Shown one piece after another: positions 1 to 12,200 of a stretch of 64,000 bases of DNA. Under the pieces are notes generated by a model, which was not told where the DNA came from, did no database searches, and worked only from the letters and a program-made list of their open reading frames with translations. Source of the DNA: Chrysaora quinquecirrha (Eukaryota > Cnidaria > Scyphozoa > Semaeostomeae > Pelagiidae); NCBI GenBank assembly GCA_014526335.1, contig JACTAT010000010.1, positions 4,892,282 to 4,956,281 of the forward strand, given 5' to 3'. Position 1 is the stretch's first letter. Each line of letters opens with the position of its first letter. Made by a program: the position numbers and the translations under genes.

Positions 1-3000
1 TTTTCAAAACCCCAAATTTTGGCCGATTTTTGGCATTTGGCAAGGCTATAGACTTACCTTTTTGCGATTTTTGAGGGAATTTTCTTGTCTTTATTTCGCC
101 AAATTCTCATAGAAAATCACTTTATTTAGCCCTAGATGCTATTCAGGGGTTCTACGTAGGTTTGATGAGTATTTTCGAAGAAAAAGGAGTTTTCAAAACC
201 CCTAATTTTGGCAGATTTTTGGCCATTTGGCAAGGCTATAGACTTACCTTTTTACGATTTTTGAGGAAATTTCTTGTCTTTATTTCGCCAAGTTCTTATA
301 GAAAATCACTTTATTTAGCCCCTAGATGCTATTCAGGGGTTCTACGTAGATTTGATGAGTATTTTCGAAGAAAAAGGAGTTTTCAAAACCCCAAATTTTG
401 GCCGATTTTTGGCCATTTGGCAAGGCTATAGACTTACCTTTTATGGATTTTTGAGGAAATTTCTTGTCTTTATTTCGCCCAATTCTGATAGAAAATCACT
501 TTATTTAGCCCCTAGAGGCTATTCAGGGGTTCTACGTAGGTCTGATGAGTATTTCTGAAGAAAAAGGAGTTTTCAAAACCCCTAATTTTGGCCGATTTTT
601 GGTCATTTGGCAAGGCTATAGACTTACCTTTTTTGCGATTTTTTGAGGGAAGTTTCTTGTCTTTATTTCGCCCAATTCTTATAGAAAATCACTTTATTCT
701 GCCCCTAGATGCTATTCAGGGGGTTCTACGTAGGTTTGATGAGTATTTTCGAAGAAAAAAGGGAGTTTTCAAAACCCCTAATTTTGGCCGATTTTTGGCC
801 ATTTGGCAAGGCTTTAGACTTACCTTTTTTGGGATTTTTTGAGGGAATTTTCTTGTCTTTATTTCGCCAAATTCTCATAGAAAATCACTTTATTTAGCCC
901 CTAGATGCTATTCAGGGGGTTCTACGTAGGTTTGATGAGTATTTTCGAAGAAAAAAGGGAGTTTTCACAATTCCAAATTTTGGCCGATTTTTGGCAATTT
1001 GGGAAGGCTATAGACTTACCTTTTTTGGGATTTTTTGAGGGAAATCTCTTGTCCCTATTTCGCCCAGTTCTGATAGAAAATCACTTAATTTAGCCCCTAG
1101 AGGCTATTCAGGGGGTTCTACGTAGGTTTGATGAGTATTTTCGAAGAAAAAAGGGAGTTTTCAAAACCCCTAATTTTGGCCGATTTTTGGCCATTTGGCA
1201 AGGCTTTAGACTTACCTTTTTGGGATTTTTGAGGGAAATTTCTTGTCTTTATTTCGCCCAATTCTGATAGAAAATCACTTTATTTAGCCCCTAGAGGCTA
1301 TTCAGGGGGTTCTACGTAGGTTTGATGAGTATTTTCGAAGAAAAAAGGGAGTTTTCAAAATTCCAAATTTTGGCCGATTTTTGGCCATTTGGCAAGGCTT
1401 TAGACTTACCTTTTTTGGGATTTTTTGAGGGAATTTTCTTGTCTTTATTTCGCCCAATTCTTATAGAAAATCACTTTATTTAGCCCATAGATGCTATTCA
1501 GGGGGTTCTACGTAGGTTTGATGAGTATTTTCGAAGAAAAAAGGGAGTTTTCAAAACCCCTAATTTTGGCAGACTTTTTGCCATTTGGCAAGGCTATAGA
1601 CTTACCTTTTTTACGATTTTTTGAGGGAAATTTCTTGTCTTTATTTCGCCTAATTCTTATAGAAAATCACTTTATTTAGCCCTAGATGCTATTCAGGGGT
1701 TCTACGTAGGTTTGATGCGTATTTTGAAGAAAAAGGAGTTTTCAAAACCCCTGATTTTGGCCGATTTTTGGTCATTTGGCAAGGCTATAGACTTACCTTT
1801 TTTGCGATTTTTTGAGGGAAATTTCTTGTCTTTATTTCGCCTAATTCTGATAGAAAATCACTTTATTTAGCCCATAGATGCTATTCAGGGGTTCTACGTA
1901 GGTTTGATGAGTATTTTTGAAGAAAAAAGGGAGTTTTCAAAACCCCTGATTTTGGCCGATTTTTGGTCATTTGGCAAGGCTATAGACTTACCTTTTTTGC
2001 GATTTTTTGAGGGAAATTTCTTGTCTTTATTTCGCCTAATTCTGATAGAAAATCACTTTATTTAGCCACTAGATGCTATTCAGGGGTTCTACGTAGGTTT
2101 GATGAGTATTTTCAAAGAAAAAGGAGTTTTCAAAACCCCTGATTTTGGCCGATTTTTGGCCATTTGGCAAGGCTATAGACTTACCTTTTTGTGATTTTTG
2201 AGGAAATTTCTTGTCTTTATTTCGCCAAATTCTTATAGAAAATCACTTTATTTAGCCCCTAGATGCTATTCAGGGGTTCTACGTAGGTTTGATGAGTATT
2301 TTCGAAGAAAAAGGAGTTTTCAAAACCCCTGATTTTGGCCGATTTTTGGCAATTTGGCAAGGCTATAGACTTACCTTTTTGCGATTTTTGAGGAAATTTC
2401 TTGTCTTTATTTCGCCTAATTCTTATAGAAAATCACTTTATTTAGCCCCTAGATGTTATTCAGGGGTTCTACGTAGGTTTGATGAGTATTTTGAAGAAAA
2501 AGGAGTTTTCAAAACCCCTTATTTTGGCCGATTTTTGGCCATTTGGCAAGGCTATAGACTTACCTTTTTTGCGATTTTTTGAGGGAAATTTCTTGTCTTT
2601 ATTTCCCCCAATTCTTATAGAAAATCACTTTATTTAGCCCCTAGATGTTATTCAGGGGGTTCTACGTAGGTTTGATGAGTATTTTCGAAGAAAAAAGGGA
2701 GTTTTCAAAACCCCTTATTTTGGCCGATTTTTGGCCATTTGGCAAGGCTATAGACTTACCTTTTTTGCGATTTTTTGAGGGAAATTTCTTGTCTTTATTT
2801 CGCCCAATTCTTATAGAAAATCACTTTATTTAGCCCCTAGATGCTATTCAGGGTGTTCTACGTAGGTTTGATGAGTATTTTCGAAGAAAAAAGGGAGTTT
2901 TCAAAACCCCTAATTTTGGTCGATTTTTGGCCATTTGGCAAGGCTATAGACTTACCTTTTTTGCGATATTTTGAGGGAAATTTCTTGTCTTTATTTTGCC

Positions 3001-5742
3001 CAATTCTTATAGAAAATCACTTTATTTAGCCCCTAGATGCTATTCAGGGTGTTCTACGTAGGTTTGATGAGTATTTTCGAAGAAAAAAAGGGAGTTTTCA
3101 AAACCCCAAATTTTGGCCGATTTTTGGCCATTTGGCAAGGCTATAGACTTACCCTTTTTGCGATTTTTTGAGGGAATTTTCTTGTCTTTATTTCGCCAAA
3201 TTCTCATAGAAAATCACTTTATTTAGCCCCTAGATGCTATTCATGGGGTTCTACGTATGTTTGATGAGTATTTTCGAAGAAGAAAGGGAGTTTTCACAAT
3301 TCCAAATTTTGGCCGATTTTTGGCAATTTGGCAAGGCTATAGACTTACCTTTTTTGCGATTTTTTGAGGGAATTTTCTTGTCTTTATTTCGCCAAATTCT
3401 CATAGAAAATCACTTTATTTAGCCCCTAGATGCTATTCAGGGGGTTCTACGTAGGTTTGATGAGTATTTTCGAAGAAAAAAGGGAGTTTTCAAAACCCCT
3501 AATTTTGGCAGACTTTTGGCCATTTGGCAAGGCTATAGACTTACCTTTTTTACGATTTTTTGAGGGAAATTTCTTGTCTTTATTTCGCCAAGTTCTTATA
3601 GAAAATCACTTTATTTAGCCACTAGATGCTATTCAGGGGGTTCTACGTAGATTTGATGAGTATTTTCGAAGAAAAAAGGGAGTTTTCAAAACCCCAAATT
3701 TTGGCCGATTTTTGGCCATTTGGCAAGGCTTTAGACTTACCTTTTATGGGTCTTTTTGAGGGAAATTTCTTATCCCTATTTCGCCCAGTTCTGATAGAAA
3801 ATCACTTAATTTAGCCGCTAGAGGCTATTCAGGAGGTTCTGCGTAGGTTTGAGGAGTATTTTCGTAGAAAAAAGGGAGTTTTCAAAACCCCTAATTTCGG
3901 CCGATTTTTGGCAATTTGGCAAGGCTATAGACTTACCTTTTTTGCGATTTTTTGAGGGAAGTTTCTTGTCTTTATTTCGCCCAATTCTTATAGAAAATCA
4001 CTTTATTCTGCCCCTAGATGCTATTCAGGGGGTTCTACGTAGGTTTGATGAGTATTTTCGAAGAAAAAAGGGAGTTTTCACAATTCCAAATTTTGGCCGA
4101 TTTTTGGCAATTTGGGAAGGCTATAGACTTACCTTTTTTGGGATTTTTTGAGGGAAATTTCTTGTCTTTATTTCGCCCAGTTCTGATAGAAAATCACTTA
4201 ATTTAGCCCCTAGAGGCTATTCAGGGGGTTCTACGTAGGTTTGATGAGTATTTTCGAAGAAAAAAGGGAGTTTTCAAAACCCCTAATTTTGGCCGATTTT
4301 TGGCCATTTGGCAAGGCTTTAGACTTACCTTTTTTGGGATTTTTTGAGGGAAATCTCTTGTCCCTATTTCGCCCAGTTCTGATAGAAAATCACTTAATTT
4401 AGCCCCTAGAGGCTATTCAGGGGGTTCTACGTAGGTTTGATGAGTATTTTCGAAGAAAAAAGGGAGTTTTCAAAATTCCAAATTTTGGCCGATTTTTGGC
4501 CATTTGGCAAGGCTTTAGACTTACCTTTTTTGGGATTTTTTGAGGGAATTTTCTTGTCTTTATTTCGCCCAATTCTTATAGAAAATCACTTTATTTAGCC
4601 CATAGATGCTATTCAGGGGGTTCTACGTAGGTTTGATGAGTATTTTCGAAGAAAAAAGGGAGTTTTCAAAACCCCTAATTTTGGCAGACTTTTTGCCATT
4701 TGGCAAGGCTATAGACTTACCTTTTTTACGATTTTTTGAGGGAAATTTCTTGTCTTTATTTCGCCGAATTCTTATAGAAAATCACTTTATTTAGCCCCTA
4801 GATGCTATTCAGGGGGTTCTTCGTAGGTTTGATGCGTATTTTCGAAGAGAAAAGGGAGTTTTCAAAACCCCTAATTTTGGCCGATTTTTGGCCATTTGGC
4901 AAGGCTTTAGACTTACCTTTTTTGGGATTTTTTGAGGGAAATCTCTTGTCCCTATTTCGCCCAGTTCTGATAGAAAATCACTTTATTTAGCCCATAGATG
5001 CTATTCAGGGGGTTCTACGTAGGTTTGATGAGTATTTTCGAAGAAAAAAGGGAGTTTTCAAAACCCCTAATTTTGGCCGATTTTTGGCAACTTGGCAAGG
5101 CTATAGACTTACCTTTTTTGCGATTTTTTTAGGGAAATTTCTTGTCTTTATTTCGTCCAATTCTTATAGAAAATCACTTTGTTTAGCCACTAGATGCTAT
5201 TCAGGGGGTTCTACGTAGGTTTGATGAGTATTTTCAAAGAAAAAAGGGAGTTTTCAAAACCCCTAAATTTGACCGATTTTTGGCCATTTGGCAAGGCTAT
5301 AGACTTCCCTTTTTTGTGATTTTTTGAGGGAATTTTCTTGTCTTTATTTCGCCAAATTCTTATAGAAAATCACTTTATTTAGCCCCTAGATGCTATTCAG
5401 GGGGTTCTACGTAGGTTTGATGAGTATTTTCGAAGAAAAAAGGGAGTTTTCAAAACCCCTAATTCTGGCCGATTTTTGGCAATTTGGCAAGGCCATAGAC
5501 TTACCTTTTTTGCGATTTTTTGAGGAAAAGTTCTTGTCTTTATTTCCCCCAATTCTTATAGAAAATCACTTTATTTAGCCCCTAGATGTTATTCAGGGGG
5601 TTCTACGTAGGTTTGATGAGTATTTTCGAAGAAAAAAGGGAGTTTTCAAAACCCCTTATTTTGGCCGATTTTTGGCCATTTGGCAAGGCTATAGACTTAC
5701 CTTTTTTGCGATTTTTTGAGGGAAATTTCTTGTCTTTATTCA
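1..5742. repeat. Satellite array 1, about 196-bp monomer
   Basis: Head-to-tail copies of one monomer run from the window edge to an abrupt end near 5742. Landmarks recur in every copy: GGCAAGGCTATAGACTTACC, CTTGTCTTTATTTCGCC, GAAAATCACTTTATTTAGCC and TTCTACGTAGGTTTGATGAG. Spacing between identical landmarks is 196 bp in most copies (for example 709 to 905) and about 190 bp in others (162 to 352). The difference comes from homopolymer lengths. Because 196 is not a multiple of three, the short open frames in the array rotate from copy to copy and drift freely, so I do not call any of them genes. Roughly 29 copies are present, and the array continues left of the window. It could be a centromeric, pericentromeric or other heterochromatic satellite; the sequence does not say which. 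Confidence 0.97.
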
Positions 5743-6350
5743 AACCACGCCCTTCCAAGGAAAGGCTTGGGAATCCAGAAGCAAGCAAACCTAAAGGGTA
5801 CTTGGCCTAGGTTTTAATAATTATTCAACCCAGAAGCCCCATTGGAACCAATAAAAAATTCCAACAACAATTGAAGAACCAGTCCTTTAAAAAAAATTTT
5901 CACATTTACGAAACCCTATCCTGGGAAATAACACCAAAACCCTTCTAAATCCATATTTTTGACGAATTTCAATTTTTGAGAATAAACTTTTTGCAAATGC
6001 TTTCACCCCTTTCCCATAGAACTGTAAATCCTTATTTAAACAATTTACATTTGGCAAAAGTTGAGGCTCTAAATTTATTCAAAATTATTGGGCCTATAAA
6101 ATTTTTCGACATTTAATTATTAACAAATTTTTAATGTTTTCCATTTTTAAACTAATTTTAACAATTTAAATTCAAAATTTTAATTTATTGTTTTGACATA
6201 TGGAATTAAGAAACTCAAATATAATTTAATTTTATCAAACAATTTTATCTTAAATTTTGTTTTGGGTTATTAATCTGAATTAACATATTTTTAAAAGTTT
6301 CAATATAAAATTTTATTTTTCCAATTTTTGTATTGAGCAGATTTATAATT
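5743..6350. other. A/C-rich junction after satellite array 1
   Basis: The satellite breaks off within CTTGTCTTTATT and passes into sequence rich in A and C on the plus strand (about 5750-6100), then into AT-rich sequence. Read on the minus strand, 5800-6050 has the same T/G-rich, homopolymer-heavy texture as 6400-9230 on the plus strand. No gene, RNA or clean repeat unit is visible. It may be the opposite arm of a degenerate inverted structure or a low-quality consensus. Confidence 0.5.
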
Positions 6351-9231
6351 ATGGTTCATTTAATAGGAAAGCATCTTTTTGCTTTAAAAGGGCATGTTTG
6401 GGATATAAAAATAGGTTTTGAATTTTCCAATTTTATTTGAACTTATTTTTCCTTTTAGGAATTTAATTTAATTTAAAAATAAGGGTTTTGGGTTTGGGTT
6501 TTGATTTAGAGATTTCGTTAGGATTTTAAGGAATTTGCAATTTTATTCTTAGATTTTAGTTTTTTCATTCTTTTTTGGATATTTTAAAAATAGAGGTTAA
6601 GGGGTTATGGTTTGGTTTTTTGGAAAAAGTTTAAAGGATTTTGGGAATTTTTTATTTGGCAATTTGACCCTAACCTTTTTGGGTTTTATTTGAATTTTGA
6701 TGAAAATTTTATAAAAACCTTTTTAACCTATTTGCTTTGGGTATTTTTGAGAAAGATTTTAGGATTTTAATAATTTTGATTTGCCATTTTTTGGATTTTT
6801 TGGAATTTTTGGGTTTTTTTATTTTAAATTTAAAAAATTTTAAAACCATTTTGGGGTTTGGTTTGGTAGTTTTTGGAATTTTGAGAAATTTTGTTTTCCC
6901 AAATTTTGGAAATATTTATTTAGCATTTTTGGGGTTTTGTTTTTTTAAATTTTAAGAAAACACTTTTTTAACCCATTTTTCCGGTTTGGGTTTGGAAAAT
7001 GGATTTTTAAAAATTTTTTTTATTTCCTTTTTGAAATCTTTAACTTTACCTTTTCTGGGTTTGGGTTTTCTTTTAAAAATTTTAAAAAAATTTACCCGGG
7101 TTTTGGCGTTTTGGATTTGAAATTTAATTTTAGGATTTTTGGAAATTTTTGCTTTGGCAATTACTTTTACCTTTTTGGGGTTTTTAGGTTTGTTTTTTAA
7201 AAAATTTAAAAACCTATTTGCCTGGGTTTGGGGTTTGAGGTTTATGAGTATTTTTGGATTTTAAAAATTTTTATTTCCAATTTGGAATTACTTATTTTCC
7301 GATTTTTAGGGGTTTCTTGGTTTTATTAAATTTTAAAAAAATTTAAATATTTGTTTTGCATTTGTAGGTATTTATTTTTGGATTTTTGGAATTTTTGGCT
7401 TTTGGCCAATTGGTAAAAATACTTTTTTCCCATTTTTAGGGGTTCTTGTATTTGTATTTGAAAAAATTTTAAAACAATTTTGGCGATTTTGCATTTGGAG
7501 GTATAATTTTGGATTTTTGAAAAAGGGTTTTTTTAACATTTAAATTTTTGCATTTAGATTTCTTATTTCGGGTTTGGAATTTTAAAAAAATTTTCAAAAA
7601 ATTTTTTCAAGGGAAGGTTAATTATTTGGATTTTTAGGAAATTTGTTTTTCCCATTTGGAAATATTTATTTGCAGAGGTATTGGGTTCATTTGTTATTTT
7701 TGAAGAAAAAGTTTTTAAACCCTGATTTTAATTTTTTTTGGAAGGTTAAGAAATTTTTTCTTTTTGGGAATTTTTGTCATTTGCAAACTTATAGAAATAC
7801 TTTATTTGCGATGTTTATTTTTATTTTTGGGAATTTTTGAAAAATTTTAAACCCTAATTTTCCGTTTTTGCATGGGGTAGGTTCCTTTTGTTTTAGGGAA
7901 TTTTTTTTTTCCAAATTTAATAGGAAATTTTATTTGCCCAGGGTTAGGGTTTCTTTTTGGGATTTTTAAAAAAAGTTTTAAACCCCTGATTTTGGCTTTT
8001 GGTTTGGAAGGTAAGTTTCTTTTGGTTTTTGGAAAATTTTTGGCTTTATTCTTAACTTATAGAAACCTTTTTGCCCTTGATTATTGGGTTTCTTCGTTTT
8101 GAGGTTTTTGAAGAAAAAATTTTCCAAACCCAATTTGGCGTTTTGGCTTTTGGATTTAGATTATTTTTAAAAATTCTTTTTTTTCCCAAACTTATAGAAA
8201 CCTTTTTGGCCCTGGGATTTGGTTCTTTTTGGAATTTTTGAGAAAAAATTTTAAATTCCAATTTAATCCTTTTTGGCCTTTGGAAGGGATTACTTTTTGC
8301 GATTTTTGGGAAATTTGTTTTTTCAAATTCTAAAAATCCTTTTTGGCCCTGAGGCTATTGGTTTTTTTGGAATTTTGAAGAAAAAAGTTTTCAACCAAAT
8401 TTTGGGATTTTTGGCCTTTGGAAGGTTTTATTTTTTCGTTTTGAGAATTTTGCCATTTGCCAATTTGATAGAAATCCTTTTTGCCTAAGGCTATTAGGGT
8501 TTCGTATTTGAAATTTTTCAGAAAAGGTTTTAAAAAATTTTCCTTTTGCCATTTGAAGGTATAGGATTTTGGGTTTTTGAGAAATTTCTTGTTTATTTGC
8601 AACTATAGAAATCTTTTTTTTGGGATTTCAGGGTTTCTATTTTGTAATTTTGAAGAAAAGGTTTTAAACCCCAATTTTGGGTTTTTTGCTAGGCTATAGA
8701 TTATTTGGTTTTGAGGAATTTTGCTTTTCCCATTTTGAAAATCAAATTTATTTCCCGGTTTTGGGGTTTACTTTTTTGATTTTGAAAAAAATTTTACCCC
8801 AATTTTGGCAGATTTTGGTTTGCAAGGAAACTTTTTATTTTTGGAGATTTTTATTTTGCCAACTATAAAATTCATTTTTGCCTATGCTATTAGGGGTTTC
8901 TGGTTTTGATATTTTTGGAAGAAAATTTTAATTTTCCCCATTTTTTAGGGTTATTTTTTTGGATTTTGGAGGAGATTTTTTTATTTTGGAATTTCCATTT
9001 AAACTTAATTTGCTTTTCCTTTGGGTTTAGGGGTTTCTTATTTTGAATTTTGAAGAAAATTTTCTTAAACCCAATTTTGGGTTTTTTTGGTGGATTTTAA
9101 TTTTTCGATTTTGAGGAAATTTTTCATTTGCAATTTTTAAGAAAATCACTTTTATTTTTTTTCAGGGGTTATGTTTTAGTATTTTGAAAAAAGGATTTTA
9201 AATTTTTTGCCATTTCATGGACTTATTCCTT
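6351..9231. repeat. Degenerate satellite-like T/G-rich tract
   Basis: This stretch is poor in C and dominated by runs of T, G and A. Fragments of the 196-bp monomer can be recognised and grow clearer toward the right: around 8050-8150 and 8460-8720 the order 'tatagaaa, ttttgcc, gggtttc, gaagaaaa, ttttaaacccc, aattttgg' follows the monomer order with many single-base losses. At 9232 it joins clean satellite. Short open frames here are low-complexity noise. It is either old, decaying satellite or an error-rich assembly consensus of the array. Confidence 0.65.
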
Positions 9232-12200
9232 TTTGATTTTTGGCCATTTGGCAAGGCTATAGACTTACCTTTTTGCGATTTCTTGAGGGAAATTTCTTGT
9301 CTTTATTTCGCCAAATTCTTATAGAAAATCACTTTATTTAGCCCCTAGAGGCTATTCAGGGGTTCTACGTAGGTTTGATGAGAATTTTCAAAGAAAAAGG
9401 AGTTTTCAAAACTCCAAATTTTGGCCGATTTTTGGCCATTTGGCAAGGCTATAGACTTACCTTTTTGCGTTTTTTGAGGGAAATTTCTTGTCTTTATTTC
9501 GCCCAATTCTTATAGAAAATCACTTTATTTAGCGCTTAGATGCTATTCAGGGGTTCTACGTAGGTTTGATGAGTATTTTCGAAGAAAAAGGAGTTTTCAA
9601 AACCCCTAATTTTGGCCGATTTTTGGCCATTTGGCAAGGCTATAGACTTACCTTTTTACGATTTTTGAGGGAAATTTCTTGTCTTTATTTCGCCCAATTC
9701 TTATAGAAAATCACTTTATTTAGCCCCTAGAGGCTATTCAGGGGTTCTACGTAGGTTTGATGAGTATTTTCGAAGAAAAAGGAGTTTTCAAAACACCCAA
9801 ATTTGGCCGATTTTTGGCCATTTGGCAAGGCTATAGACTTACCTTTTTGCGATTTTTGAGGGAAATTTCTTGTCTTTATTTCGCCCAATTCTTATAGAAA
9901 ATCACTTTATTAAGCCCCTAGATGCTATTCAGGGGGTTCTACGTAGGTTTGATGAGTATTTTCGAAGAAAAAAGGGAGTTTTCAAAACCCCTTATTTTGG
10001 CCGATTTTTGGCCATTTGGCAAGGCTATAGACTTACCTTTTTTGCGATTTTTTGAGGGAAATTTCTTGTCTTTATTTCCCCCAATTCTTATAGAAAATCA
10101 CTTTATTTAGCCCCTAGATGTTATTCAGGGGGTTCTACGTAGGGTTGATGAGTATTTTCGAAGAAAAAGGGAGTTTTTAAAACCCCTAAATTTGGCCGAT
10201 TTTTGGCAATTTGGGAAGGCTATAGACTTACCTTTTTTGCGATTTTTTGAGGGAAATTTCTTGTCTTTATTTCGCCCAATTCTTATAGAAAATCACTTTA
10301 TTTAGCCCCTAGATACTATTCAGGGGGGTTCTACGTAGGTTTGATGAGTATTTTCGAAGAAAAAAGGGAGTTTTCAAAACTTCTAATTTTGGCAGATTTT
10401 TTGCCATTTGGCAAGGCTATAGACTTCCCTTTTTTGTGATTTTTTGAGGGAATTTTCTTGTCTTTATTTCGCCAAATTCTTATAGAAAATCACTTTATTT
10501 AGCCCCTAGATGCTATTCAGGGGGTTCTACGTAGGTTTGATGAGTATTTTCGAAGAAAAAAGGGAGTTTTCAAAACCCCTAATTTTGGCAGACTTTTTGC
10601 CATTTGGCAAGGCTATAGACTTACCCTTTTTGCGATTTTTTGAGGGAATTTTCTTGTGTTTATTTCGCCAAATTCTTATAGAAAATCACTTTATTCTGCC
10701 CCTAGATGCTATTCAGGGGGTTCTACGTAGGTTTGATGAGTATTTTCGAAGAAAAAAGGGAGTTTTCAAAACCCCTAATTTTGGCAGATTTTTGGCCATT
10801 TGGCAAGGCTATAGACTTACCTTTTTTGCGATTTCTTGAGGGAATTTTCTTGTCTTTATTTCGCCAAATTCTCATAGAAAATCACTTTATTTAGCCATTA
10901 GATGCTATTCAGGGGGTTCTACGAAGGTTTGAGGAGTATTTTCGAAGAAAAAAGGGAATTTTCAAAACCCCTAAATTTGGCCGAATTTTGGCCATTTGGC
11001 AAGGCTATAGACTTACCTTTTTTGCGATTTTTTGAGGGAAATTTCTTGCCTTTATTTCGCCAATTTCTTATAGAAAATCACTTTATTTAGCCCCTAGAGG
11101 CTATTTAGGGGGTTCTACGTAGGTTTGAGGAGTATTTTCGAAGAAAAAAGGGAGTTTTCAAAACCCCTAAACTTGGCCGATTTTTTGCAATTTGGCAAGT
11201 CTATAGACTTACCTTTTTTGCAATTTTTTGAGGGAAATTGCTTGTCTTTATTTCGCCCAATTCTTATAGAAAATCACTTTATTTTGCCACTAGATGCTAT
11301 TCAGGGGGTTTTACGTAGGTTTGATGAGTATTTTCGAAGTAAAAAGTGAGTTTTCAAAACCCCTAATTTTGGCCGATTTTTGGCCATTTGGCAAGGCTTT
11401 AGACTTACCTTTTTTGGTATTTTTTGAGCGAAATCTCTTGTCCCTATTTCGCCCAGTTCTGATAGAAAATCACTTTATTTAGCCCCTAGAGGCTATTCAG
11501 CGGGTTCTGCGTAGGGTTGATGAGTATTTTCGAAGAAAAAGGGAGTTTTTAAAACCCCTAAATTTGGCCGATTTTTGGCCATTTGGCAAGGCTATAGACT
11601 TACCTTTTTTGCGATTTTTTGAGGGAAGTTTCTTGTCTTTATTTCGCCCAATTCTTATAGAAAATCACTTTATTTAGCCCCTAGATACTATTCAGGGGGT
11701 TCTACGTAGGTTTGATGAGTATTTTCGAAGAAAAAAGGGAGTTTTCAAAACTTCTAATTTTGGCAGATTTTTTGCCATTTGGCAAGGCTATAGACTTACC
11801 TTTTTGCGATTTTTTGAGGGAAATTTCTTGTCTTTATTTTGCCCAATTCTTATAGAAAATCACTTTATTCTGCCCCTAGATGCTATTCAGGGGGTTCTAC
11901 GTAGGTTTGATGAGTATTTTCGAAGAAAAAAGGGAGTTTTCAAAACCCCTAATTTTGGCAGATTTTTGGCCATTTGGCAAGGCTATAGACTTACCTTTTT
12001 TGCGATTTCTTGAGGGAAATTTCTTGTCTTTATTTCGCCAAATTCTTATAGAAAATCACTTTATTTAGCCCCTAGAGGCTATTCAGGGGTTCTACGTAGG
12101 TTTGAGGAGAATTTTCAAAGAAAAAAGGGAGTTTTCAAAACTCCAAATTTTGGCCGATTTTTGGCCATTTGGCAAGGCTATAGACTTACCTTTTTTGCGT

